Both the position numbers and the translations under genes were made by a program. A stretch of DNA of 64,000 nt from Camarhynchus parvulus. Lineage: Eukaryota; Chordata; Aves; Passeriformes; Thraupidae. The DNA lies in contig NC_044571.1 of NCBI RefSeq assembly GCF_901933205.1, positions 58,651,994 to 58,715,993 of the forward strand. Reading direction: 5' to 3'. Numbering within the stretch: the first letter of the stretch is position 1; each line of letters begins with the position of its first letter. The notes below the pieces were generated by a model. It ran no database searches. It was not told the origin of the DNA and was given only the letters and a program-made list of their open reading frames with translations. This document shows, piece after piece, positions 12,762 through 23,772 of the stretch.

Positions 12762-15199
12762 TGCTGCCTTCTTTTTCAAGCCCTTTTTGTACAACTGAAT
12801 TCAATGGGCATTTGGTATCACAGGCTCTTAAGAAGTTGCCATAGCCCGCTAGGGATTGGAAAGTGTATATACAGGAAATTAAAAAAAAATAAAGAAAAAA
12901 GCAGATCACTTTTGAAAGAGAAAGCTGCAGTCAGCTACATTTTGTAGAAGTATTTAGGAGGAAAGGCACTACAGTTTTCTCATATGCATTAGCTGAAAGT
13001 AAGGAAAGGCAAATGCAGTGGTATCTGCTGAGGTTTGTGATCCTCACATCTAAGGCAGGTGGGTTCTTTTCCAGGAATTTAATAGTTCTTCTGAAGTCTT
13101 TCCAGAAGGTGAGAGAGAGCACTAGTATACAGTAACAATGGAGTTTTGACAAAAAAAACTCTGACAAGAAGATTTGCTTCCAAGGCCAAACAAAAGAGAT
13201 AACAGTTTCCACATTTATTTTGCCAATGGAAACCAGACCTTCCCCAGGGGCTGAAAAACTGTTTACAAAAATTCATGGATTCCTTCCTTCCAGGCCTGGC
13301 AATGACTCAAAGCATGCACGGTGTCTCCTTCAATGAAGGTTTCTCCAGGGTCTCTGTAGAGTCATTTCTGTTTTCTCTGTCATTCTTTCTCTCCTCAATT
13401 CACTGCTACCTCACTTCCTCTCCTTCTTCTCTAAAAAGAAAAAAGCTGTAATAAAATACAAATAAAATAAAATAAATAAATACAGCAACACAAAACATTG
13501 TGTTCAAATAATGTTTGAATGTTTCAGTGATCATCATTTTAATCATTTTGCATACCTGAGGCAAGCAGGAGTAGGCATTCATTATAATGTGCTACCAGGC
13601 AAAAGAGAATGCAAAACTAATAAACTAATAATGAAAGGAGTATATAAACATTTTTTCCTCATATAGCTTTCTATTTTCAGATAGGAATAATATTTTTACC
13701 TTACTTGTTAAGAAAGCTGAGCTTATTGAAAAACACTCAATTTAATGCCACTCATAATTATGTCACCTTTTTCTAAATGTCCTTGAATTTTTAAGATTCT
13801 GCATAAGAAAACAGGAATAGTATCAGGCTACACACATACTGAGTGAAGTCTATAAAGATAAAATTTTATGTCTTGTTGCTGCTATGCAATAAATAAGAAA
13901 TACAGAGTAACAGGAAAACCTGGATTTGGCCCACAAAAAAATAATGCACTATAAATGTAAAAGATTAGCTGGGGAGGAAGAGGAGGAGAAGAGGAAGTTT
14001 GTTTCCAGGAGGAGACTTTACATTGGAATTTTTAGCCAGTAGAATATTTTTATGGACATCTTTTCAATTCCTGAAAATAAGGGTTGATGATGGAAATGCT
14101 GACAAACATTTTGGTGTTCATAGGGTTGTAATATCCTGTTTAATGCAACTAAAATTGCAAGGTATGCTTTTTATCCTTGTCTGCTAAGAAGGCAATTACA
14201 CAAGCATCTTTTTGAAGTAGTTTATAATATGATTAAACAGGCTACAGCAAATCAACTGGTGATTGAATCCTCAAGAGAGAATGCATTTCAGTTAAACTTG
14301 TGAGTTACCATACTTCTTGATATTTAAAAGCCCTATAAACGGGGCACAAGATGGTGTGATACCACTCATCCTAGACTCAGGGTGAAAATTAAGGTGTTCC
14401 AAAAGATAAATATTCTATTTTTGTTCTTTTCCTACAATCTTAATTTTAATGTTTACAGAATGTGATGAAAGCTGGTTGTATTTACATTTTATTGAATCTT
14501 AGGGAAGACTAAACTTCACACATCTGGTGAAGGCAATCTTCTAAAGTGTTTGCTTATGTAAATTAAAAATAAGATTTTACCTGCTACATTTCTAAGCAAT
14601 TTATTTGAGCTCACAACTGTAACTAACAAAGATTACATTTTTGAATCCATATAATTCAATTTGTACTTTAATTCATGTTCCTATTGGCACCTATTGGCAT
14701 GTTTTGTTTCTATCCACACAGTCCTATGTTCAGAAATATAAACGAAAAAGAGCTTGTTTGCAAAAAAGAAAAAAGTGAAATAGCAACTCCCATAAATAAC
14801 AATTCTCAATTCTGTATTTCTTCTCCGACTAGAAACGTCAGACAAGAAATTTGCTATGAAATTCCATACTTTCAGAGAAGTTTGTATTTCAGGATTATGA
14901 TTCCAGCTCAAATATATATCATCCAATAATCTTCTATGGGTGAAATGATGAAAACTAAAATATTTAACTTCATGTTTAATATTGCAGTCACCTTGTCCTA
15001 ACTGTTGCTGTCTCCTTTGAATGGTCTTCAACTCATTAATGTGTTTCTTAATGCAGCATCCAGACCTCTAGGCAATGCTCCATGCCAGCAGCATCAGGCT
15101 ACCCTCATACAGATTCTCCTACCTTTCTGAGCTGTAAAATAAACATGCATCTTGAAAACAATTTAGCCTACTTTATTTTTTGCTGTTCAGTTGTGCTAT
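12762..15199. other. AT-rich non-coding DNA
   Basis: I recognise no gene or mobile element. An A-rich tract with aaata and aaaata units lies at about 13448-13483. The minus-strand frame at 14681-15031 (116 residues) and the plus-strand frame at 14675-14929 overlap each other and show no domain. Confidence 0.5.
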
Positions 15200-15665
15200 C
15201 CATTTATATTCTTCTGTCCTCAGACTGCCAAATCAACATATCTCCATATATTTCACAGCCTATCTTGGTTGAATGTCATCTGAGCACTTTGCTATCTGTA
15301 GCTGATATCCACCTCTGAACTACTGAAGATATGCAGACCCAGGAGGTCTTCTGGGGAGCCTCTAAGAATCCCCCTTGCTGCCCTATTATTTGCTGCTTAT
15401 CAAAAATCTCCACTGAAAGTTCTTCAGCCCCTTTTCAATCCATGTATCAGTATTCATACCCGAGTCTCCACAAATTAATCTGAGGGTGAGATTTTGTGAG
15501 AGATTTGAAAGCTTTACTAAAATCAAACTACAGTGCATCTGCCACTTCCCTTCACTCGCAAACTTAAAAATTCTGTGCGATACAAAGCAAATAAAGTGAG
15601 CCTGGTATGATTTATTCTTTACAAATCAAGCTGTGTATTGCTCATGGTTATCTTTTAGAAAAATT
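15200..15665 (-). mobile_element. Ancient CR1-family LINE fragment, reverse transcriptase region, antisense
   Basis: Read on the plus strand, this follows the complement of the reverse transcriptase part of an old CR1-type ORF2. Landmarks are cagacccaggaggtcttctg (about 15335), tcaatccatgtatcag (about 15437), gaaagctttactaaaatc (about 15508), gcatctgccacttccc (about 15535) and ggtatgatttattctttac (about 15605). The left edge is vague. Stops and indels break every frame. It belongs to the same broad LINE group as the fragment at 2560-3150 but to a more 5' part and the opposite strand, so the two are independent insertions. A repeat-library search is needed for the subfamily. Confidence 0.7.
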
Positions 15666-18600
15666 AATTAGACTAACAGGGCAGCTATTGCCAACAGTCA
15701 GAATAGTATAAATCTCCCGAGGAGAGCTGTTCCTGTGAATTGCATCACAAATTGAGAAAGTAGGCACTCTCAGACTTTAGGAACTGAAGGGAGATAGCAG
15801 AGAATAGTTTGCAGCAGGTTTAAATAATAGGATCACTATAGACATAGGATTACGCAACCTTAAAGTTTTTGAACTTAAAAAAAGAAATTAAATTCCTGAA
15901 TTTGAAAGAGGTGCAAGGCAAAATTCACTGCAGCTCATTTCATAGGAACAGAAAGTAGAGAAGTGATGATTTATCCTAGCTGAAAATTAGTTAGTAAACA
16001 AAGAAACAAAAGTGAGTTCACATTTATTCATCTTTAAAAACTGTACATTTTAATATATGAAAGAGATCAACCTCTTATACAACTCTGTTTATGTATATGT
16101 TTGTCACATGGGATTTGTATATAAGTTAATTGAATTTCCAATGAAATTAAATGAAGAAATGCATCTCAGATTAAAGTTAAGCTATAAATAGTCATATATC
16201 AAGTAAAAATTAATGTCTTTGCTTTCCTTTGTGAAGCTTTTATCAGTTCTTTCCTTCAGCTACTCAGAGTCCCTCACAGTGAGAGCCCTGCCATGAGTGT
16301 ACTGACTACTTGCAGCAATTTTGTGTTATATAAACCCAATGATGGTGCCTCCATTCCATTGATCACCTAACCAATGAAGACATGGAACAGCATTAGCCCT
16401 TGAATTGTCCCTTGAAGAATGCAATTTATATAGCCATTCATCTGTTCAACCCAAAGAAATCAGTTACTATTTGAAATCTTACTTTTGCAGTCCATCTCCT
16501 GAGGGCTAAGATTATTTTCATTAATGTTGCAAAGGATTTCAGAGTGAAAAGAAATCCAGATCCAAACTTCAGTGTTTTTTTCAACATAATTCTGACATCG
16601 ACCATGTCATTGTCAAACATAAATATCAGTTCAGGAGAGAAGCAGAGGTAGGAGACACACCAAAATAACTATCATTATGATTAGATTCAAAGTTAGAGTG
16701 ACTTGCACATATATAATCAGGACTGTTTATAAGAGTAGTTTCTGGATTTTAAGAAACTAATCAAGTTTATGAAAAATGTGGTCTCATGAACCTTTGTAGA
16801 ATTCAAAGCTCTGTTATGTATTTGTTATTTCATCCCTTAACAAATTATTTGCTCATTTGTGACAGGAATATTAAAGCAATTTACTAGCAGAACAAGGGTT
16901 TTTTTTCCTCTTTTTTAAAGTTTTATCCAAGCAGTAGCCTTTGGCTAATATAAATTATCATAGCTCAGTGGTTACTGTAGCTTTTACAATTTACATTAGA
17001 AGCCTATCGAAGGCAAAGTTTTACATAGTTGTGGAAATTTTAAAGTCATAATAATCATCCATTCTTATACTGACTGTGGGTATAACAAAATGCAAATAAC
17101 ATAATCCTAAAGTACTACCACAGTAGGTAAATATGGAATTATTATGGAATCTCTGCAGTGCTTAAAGTGGTGAACAGGTTTTGCTTCAGCTCAGGGCAAG
17201 AATTAATTTTTCAGGCTTTTCAAAATCTGAGCCTCTCTGTATTCAAATGATAGGTAAGGTAATGTTTTGTGATCTTCTTCCTAATTTCTCAAAACCAGTC
17301 TCGGGGGAATAAACTCTATTTGCTTTTCTTACTTTCCACTTCAAGTAGACTTCTTCCTGTCTCCTTTGGGTTTTTTTTTCGGCTCAGATGAATCAGACAT
17401 TTTTGTATCAGTTTGAAAGATGCAAACCCAAAAGACAGTACAAGAGGACTTATTATTACTTTAGCTGTTGAATTTTCCCTGGTAGAATGCTATGAAATTT
17501 TAACATAAAATATCAGCTGCATCAAAGGAGTCTGTTTTAGAAAATAAGTTTTCAAACACCACACAGTACAAAGAGTGGTAGTACATAATCCAGCTCACTC
17601 AGCAGGTCAAGGAAGCTCAGGATGTGATGAGCCCAGGGTGGCCCATCACATTTTCAGCTGTAACTTATGTCATTCATGCATATCTGTATAAAGTATTTCT
17701 TCACAATAAGCTTGTTCCTGCTAATGAAAGCTTCCATTTTACTTCTTCTTACTAAAATATAAGTAGAAAGAGATGAGATTTAGAACCCAAGCAGAAAGTA
17801 TCTGAACGCCTACCACAGTCCAGGGCTAACTTTTTTGGACTTTAATAATTTTGAGGAAGCTTTGGTGAGCAGTTAGCATATCCTCCTAATCAGCATAATC
17901 GTATATGATCAGAAGCTTATTTGAAAACCAGATAGTTATGAAAATAGCTACATGCCCCTAGAAGAACTATACGACCCTAAACATTAGCTACATTTTCAGC
18001 CTCTGACATACTGGCAGAATCTCTTCTTTATTGAAATCCTGACTTTGGTGGGCTCTTAGATCTCAACTTTGAACCCTGTGAGTTTGCATTAAAAGACAAA
18101 GAACATTTCACTTCCACAAAGAGTGCAATTATTTTCCAATATGTCCATTTCATATGTCCATTTCCTAATGCTTCTTCCCTGATTTCTCTTTTGAACATTG
18201 ACAAATTGCCAAGAACCATAAAGATAATGCATATTCATGCTACATAGCCTTGCCATTCTGATTGATAATTTAATGTTAGAATGAGAATAAAATCAGCAGT
18301 TTTTCTCTTCTTTTAAGGACAGAAAGAATCATTTATCCTGTTTTTTTAAGAACACATCGAAGATCAACAATGTCCATAACCTGCTAAACTAAACTATGAA
18401 GATCCATAATAGAATGTAATCTTCTGTAAAATATTTTAACAGCAATATTCTGCCCAACTGAACTGGAGTCTATCTGTAATTTTCACCTGTTGAGTTACAA
18501 TGTCAAGTAACATGGGGCAAGTGAAAAATCAAAATACTCACTTACAAATGAAAGCCCACCTATGAGGGGTCAGACTCTAATTTTTAAATACCGGTTGAAT

Positions 18601-19689
18601 TTCAACTACAGAATTGTCTAGAGCTTGACCAATGGGCTTTCCTGGATTTTCACATGTATGGGAGGACTACAATTATAAGTGGCTTTTAAGGGTCCAGTTT
18701 AGGCAAAGGGAAAAGAGGATTAATTTTCAAGCAAGATGTTGGCATCAGAATAGTTATAATTTTTTAAAATCTTTTTGAAGTCAATGGAGAGCAGCATTTC
18801 TCCATCCAGTACTTTTCTGCTGTTTTCCTTTCAACATGTAGGAGAAATTTCTTGCAAAATGGAGACAGTAGAGGTTTCCTGTCTCTCTAAAACAGAGACA
18901 GGGAAACATTACCTATAGTTCTGTCAAGACCTGTGTCTGCTTCAATCAGTCACCTTTTCTCTGGCTCCTTCTGTAGTGATTCATTCTCTAAGGAGATCAT
19001 GGCAAGAGAAATAACAGATATAGGAAATACTTTGCAGTCCTCCATCTGAGGACAGGGAGGAGAAGAAAAGCCTCTAGCAAGACTAGTTAGCCCATATGAA
19101 GACATACATGACCACAGTAGGCTGGAAGACTAGTAGGTGATTCCATGAATCTACAGCTGAAGTTTCCTGGGGAGAGAAGTTTCTCTTCCACCTTGTTGTT
19201 TGCTAGCTTTACTGAATGTAGAAGACACTTATAAGCTTCAGCTTGTCATTTCTAACACCATTACTAGGGAACTCACATGTCTTCTAAAGCTGAAAGTTAC
19301 ATCACCACATTAGGCATTCATTCCTAGTGGCCTTTATTTTTGTTTAAATTGCTCTCTTCAGGAGCATTCAATTTGCATATACAGCAAGAATTACACTATA
19401 AAATTGATATTAATACCTAAAAACTCCATGTGGTTAACTCTAGTGTTGCTGGCAACAGGTTTGTGTGTACAGCTTTGGTCTGGGCTAGCTACTGCTCTCC
19501 CAGACAGCACCAACACATGTTATGGTGGAGGCGCAAAAAAAAAGGGAAGCACTCCTTAGCCAGAGGCTTGACGACAGGGACTATGCTTCAGGAGGTGACA
19601 CAGCTGAAACGTGCAAAGCTCAGGAGGCCATAACACTTGCCCTTAGAGACAGCAAATGGCCCTCAGGGTGTTTTTCTTGTACAATAATG
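15666..19689. other. AT-rich non-coding DNA
   Basis: No gene or clear repeat is seen. Small items include an exact match to the MEF2 consensus at 16192-16201 (ctataaatag) and an 8-bp inverted repeat at 17622-17651 with a 14-base loop. The phrase ttgaagtcaatggaga at 18775-18790 resembles a motif found in old amniote repeats. None is strong alone. Confidence 0.5.
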
Positions 19690-20000
19690 TATGTGGTGGG
19701 TTTATTTATCAGTAGTGAGTAGGTGTGATGGAGAAAAGCAGCTGTCAGGATGCAGCATATGCCAGAGCCTCCATGGGGCCATGTGCTATGGAGACCCTCA
19801 TGGGTGCTCCCCACCAGGGCAGTGCCTGGCAGCCAGGTCCTGTCCCACTGCCCTGGCCCTGCTGTGGCACTGCTGGGGCAGGTCTTGACTGACCAGGAGG
19901 TCAGGGCCCCCATGGGGTCCCGCACTGTGACGGGGTCAGGGGAGGCCTCAGGAGACCAGCAGGTACAACTGGACTATCACCCATGGCCCTGCAAAAACGT
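19690..20000. other. Local GC-rich patch, unassigned
   Basis: Base composition shifts clearly to GC, most strongly at about 19750-19960, within AT-rich surroundings. CpG remains sparse, so it does not look like a CpG-island promoter. Overlapping frames of 65-110 residues on both strands follow from having few stop codons here. It lies about 330 bp before the solo LTR at 20335. It could be an unrecognised older repeat, part of a retroelement, or a gene-converted patch; I cannot assign it. Confidence 0.4.
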
Positions 20001-20334
20001 CAGGAGAGTGCCATTGGAGTTTATTCCCACAAATATTTATTTTTATAAGAAATTCAACATTATGAGGTTTGCTTCCTCATAAGATATGAAATTGAAATGG
20101 GTAGGAAAAGCCACAGCAAAACAAAACTGCTGACATTTCTGCATGGCTGTGCAGCTTTCTATAAAAAAAAAAAGCTATTTATTTTGAAAATAAAGTTCTA
20201 TGAGTTCAAGTAAAGATCACCATAAAGGATGTGACCCACAAGATACTAAAATTGCCGTTTGTCTCTTCTATTAGCAGCTGAAGGCCTCCACTCTGAACAG
20301 TTTTCAAAATTAGCAAAGAACCGACCTTTCTTTA

Positions 20335-20960
20335 TATCCTGGTTTTGTCTGGGATAGAGTTAATTTTCTTCCTAGTAGTTGGAACAGTGCTGTGTTTTGG
20401 ATTTAGAATGAGAAAAATGTGTTGATAACACAACGATATTTTGGTTGTGGCTCAGCAGTGCTTACTGTAAGTCAAGGACTTTTCAGTTTCCCATGCTGTG
20501 CCTGTGGGGAGTTCCATAAGAAGCTGGGAGCACACCTGGGCCACGTGATCTGAACTGGACAAAGGGATATTTCATATCATAGGCATCATGGTATCAGTAT
20601 GTAAACTGGGGGGAGTCGGCTAGGATGGGCTGATCACTGCTTGGGCATGGGCTGGGCATCAGTCAGAGGGTGGTGAGCAATTGTACAGCGCATCATTTGC
20701 TTCTCTGGAGTTTTCTTGGTTTTTTCTCTCTTTTTGTTGACTCCCTTTTCATTACAATTATGGCTACAACAACATTATCATCATCATCATCGTCATCATC
20801 ACCACCATTACACTCAATTTATTTATTTAAATTATTAAACTGTTATCTCAATGGGTTTAACCCTTTTTCCTATTCTCCTCCCCATCCCACTAGGCAGGGT
20901 GGGGAGTTTGAGCAAGAGGCTGCATGGTACTAAGTTGGAAAATGTAGCTTAACCAAGTCA
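20335..20960 (+). mobile_element. Solo LTR of an avian endogenous retrovirus
   Basis: The 626-bp block has the layout of a common bird ERV LTR. The left edge reads tatcctggttttgtctggg, then gagttaattttcttcctag, a central caaggacttttcagtttccc, a degraded TATA-like tatgtaaactgggg near 20598, and ggtggtgagcaattg near 20670. An ATTAAA-type polyadenylation signal lies near 20835, and the right edge is cttaaccaagtca. No gag, pol or env sequence flanks it, so it is best read as a solo LTR left by recombination. An ATC/CAT trinucleotide tract (about 20777-20808) lies within it. No clear target-site duplication is seen. The 87-residue frame inside is not a gene. Recognition is by eye. Confidence 0.85.
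20777..20808. repeat. (ATC)n trinucleotide tract inside the LTR
   Basis: A short imperfect ATC/ACC array lies in the downstream part of the LTR, just before the polyadenylation-like signal. It encodes a serine run in one frame, which is an artefact of the repeat. Confidence 0.85.
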
Positions 20961-22499
20961 AGTTATACATATACCACACTTTTCATTCAGTCACTTAATG
21001 AATAGTCTGTGCCAATAGCGATACTGAAAACTATTAATCAGAGACTAACATTAGTCCTGCAGGTATTGGGGGTCTTATGAAGTATCCCCATCTAAAACCA
21101 AGGATCAGACATTTAGACAGGAAAGATTTGCAAACCCTTTTCTAATGTTCTTCATTTTGATGGGCTCATTTATTTAACTGTTTTTTGTTTGGCTTTTATC
21201 AGCTTTTCTTGTGCCTCATTTGAAATATACTTTAATACATGTAAAAGCTATTTTAATAAATATAGAATTGGCCTCTCAACGTAACTTCTTCCGTCCATTT
21301 AAAAAATCATCACTCGTGTAAGCAGGTAGATGATGGCTACATACTCAGTGATGTTTCTATTCTCACAAACATAAGGGGAGCAAAGCACACATTTAAGCAG
21401 AGGTATTAGACAAGGAGGATTAGGGACCCTTTAGGGAACCTTAGAAAACTCTAGCTTGTCCTCTCCTGAGTCAGTAAGAGTATTTCTGAAACATGGATTG
21501 TATTAAATCTCCCACAGATAAGATTTTGGTGCAAGAAGTTTCTTTAATACTTAAGGGGTTTTTTGACATTACATTCGAACTAAGTGCATGGATGTGAATA
21601 AACCTTCATTGTAAAAAAAAATAAATAAATGTAACCATAAGTACTTTCAGGCACACTAACTTAAAAAATTCCTTCTATGAGTATCCATGGCTGTGAACAA
21701 GGATTATTCAGATGATTTTAAGAAGAGTCAGTGCTAAAAGAACATAATCCTACAAAGTATTTCCAGGGCTTTTAGATTGAATCTACTTGCATATCAAAGT
21801 GGATAACCAAAATTATACTGTGTCTTGACTGTAACTCAAATAACATGTCGAACATTATCATTAACAGCTGAATCATATCTAGGAGATAATTTCTAAGGAT
21901 AAAGATAGTTTACAATAACCCGTAATATCCAGCACTGAAATAGAGTAGGAGTACTGAAAGACTCCATTCAAGGTAGTAACATTTGGGTGGGCATAATAAT
22001 TTGTTACACTATCTGAATTACATCACAATTGTTCATCTGAGAAAGGTGAGCATGGATCACAGAGAGTAGCACACTCTGAGTGACTGCCTACCTATAGCAA
22101 TATATTTGAAGAATAAAGGTTTACTATTTCCACTGACCAGAATTTCAATGCTTATATTACGGCTTCATGAAGATTTATCAGCTGGCACTGTATAAATCCT
22201 TCAAGGATTTTTTTCTACTATCCCCAAGCAAGCAGTGAGAAGTAATTATATTATCTGAGAGAGAAAAAAACAAAGGCACGATAAAAGTTTGAGAGTTTGG
22301 TAAGGTTTTTTTTTTTAGCATAAAAAATAAGCATCAAAGAGCACTGCTTTTGCTGTTGTTGTGGGGTTATTTTGGGAGATTTTTTTTTGCATCTATTGTT
22401 CACCTTCCAGCTCTATTACCCACTCAACCTACCTGTTAAATTCCTCTTCTGAAACTCTTCTAATTCCATTTTGCTTAACTTCAATACAAATTGAAGCTG
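20961..22499. other. AT-rich non-coding DNA
   Basis: No retroviral internal sequence follows the LTR, and I recognise no gene or repeat. T runs occur near 22305-22316 and 22380-22388. Confidence 0.55.
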
Positions 22500-23037
22500 C
22501 TGTTGAGGAATACCTTCATTTCAGGTAGCTCAGGGTGGGGGTGCAGATGCAGTGGAAGTTGCAGGTTGAGCTCTAGGTGGCTGGAGCCCAAGGCAAGAGG
22601 TCATGAGCTGCATTTCAAATGTCTGTATGGAAAGAGACATCTGTCTTTGGAAACCTGAGGTTGTACTGGTGAGGAAACCTGGTCTGACTGGGGTGGGTGT
22701 GTGAGGAACCAAGGGGGACATGTCGATCATTGGAGCTGCCCTCTGCAAAAGGGTTTTGGTCCCAGCAGTGTCAGTCTGGGGTGGTGGGAGTGGCACTGCC
22801 AGGGAATCTCTTACCTGATCAGTCTGGGATGTCTCCTTAATGCTGCCACACTTACTTCGCTTGAGATGAGCTGCTCTACTGACTTTCCTGCAAGGAATTG
22901 GTTCAACATTTTCCCAAGGAACTTAGTCTCCCAAAATAACATTGCGATGCTTTTTGCGTGGAAATTTCAAAACCCACACAGGTCAAAAACCAGAAAATAT
23001 ACCACAGAGAATACTGTGGAGAACATTCCTATATGGG
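22500..23037. other. GC-richer patch with a 168-residue open frame, unassigned
   Basis: Composition is richer in GC than the surroundings. A plus-strand frame of 168 residues starts at 22701 and ends at 23207, overlapped by an 88-residue minus-strand frame at 22530-22796. I see no domain, signal peptide or membrane segment. The translation is rich in W, S, N and R without any pattern I recognise, and no splice or promoter context is evident. It is most likely a chance frame in decayed repeat or unique DNA. Confidence 0.35.
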
Positions 23038-23098
23038 CAGGAAGATGGTCTGCTGGACTTAATGAGCTCTTTGGTACTGTGGCAACTTCTAAGAAATC
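23038..23098 (+). mobile_element. Possible 3' tail of an ancient CR1-like LINE
   Basis: The phrase tggacttaatgagctctttg, followed by gtactgtggcaacttc, resembles the conserved 3' end of old amniote CR1-like elements, which carry a similar block before the terminal repeat. The upstream sequence does not match clearly, so this may be a short severely truncated copy or coincidence. Confidence 0.3.
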
Positions 23099-23620
23099 AG
23101 ATGAGATGCTTATATTCAGAGCTGGAAGTGTAATTTTAATTCTGGATCAGTTTAGGGTCTTCACTGGATATCTCTGCATGCACAGTGAACTGTGGAGACA
23201 TATATGATTGTATGTAAGTGTTTATCAGCTGCTAATCTTCACTTGGTCAGTGTCACTACTTGGAGTCCTTGTGCTCTTAGGGAAAGTTGCTTCTGGAAAT
23301 GACATTACAATTGCTGTAAAATTGAAGTAATTCCTGGAAAACATCTCCAAGTAGCTCTGATATCTCAGTCACTTTATAACATGTTAAATTATTTATAGTT
23401 CATAGCATTGCAGGTGGAAATTCTATTTCTATTGCATTGCAGTGATTGCTGATCATCAGGGTGATACATAGCATTGTTGTTCATCTCTGTGGTAGAGATA
23501 CATTTTCAAATATTCATAACTCTGTGGAAGAAATATTTTTAGCTGTGAAATTCTACACAAGCATTCAGTCTGTAAGTTCTTGTGTAGATACATGAACAAA
23601 GCCACTCATTGAAGGTGATG
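23099..23620. other. AT-rich non-coding DNA
   Basis: Nothing recognised. Confidence 0.5.
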
Positions 23621-23772
23621 GAAAAAAAGAAAAGAAAAAGAAAAAGAAAAAGAAAAAGAAAAAGAAAAAGAAAAAGAAAAAGAAAAAGAAAAAGAAAAAG
23701 AAAAAGAAAAAGAAAAAGAAAAAGAAAAAGAAAAAGAAAAAGAAAAAGAAAAAGAAAAAGAAAAAGAAAAAG
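23621..23772. repeat. (AAAAAG)n hexanucleotide array, about 24 copies
   Basis: After a short irregular start the unit AAAAAG repeats without a mismatch to 23772. The whole block of about 150 bp is purine on the plus strand. It generates long artefact frames: alternating K-R on the plus strand, and L-F or all-F on the minus strand. A purine mirror-repeat tract of this length can form triplex structures and is prone to length change. A typical cause would be slippage from a poly-A tail, but no retroelement is visible just upstream. Confidence 0.98.

Noticed and set aside
16965..17030. tRNA-like A-box phrase (tagctcagtggtta)
   Set aside because: No B-box or cloverleaf can be drawn downstream, so it is neither a tRNA gene nor a clear SINE head.
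17622..17651. 8-bp inverted repeat (atgtgatg and catcacat) with a 14-base loop
   Set aside because: Stem too short; many such pairs are expected by chance.
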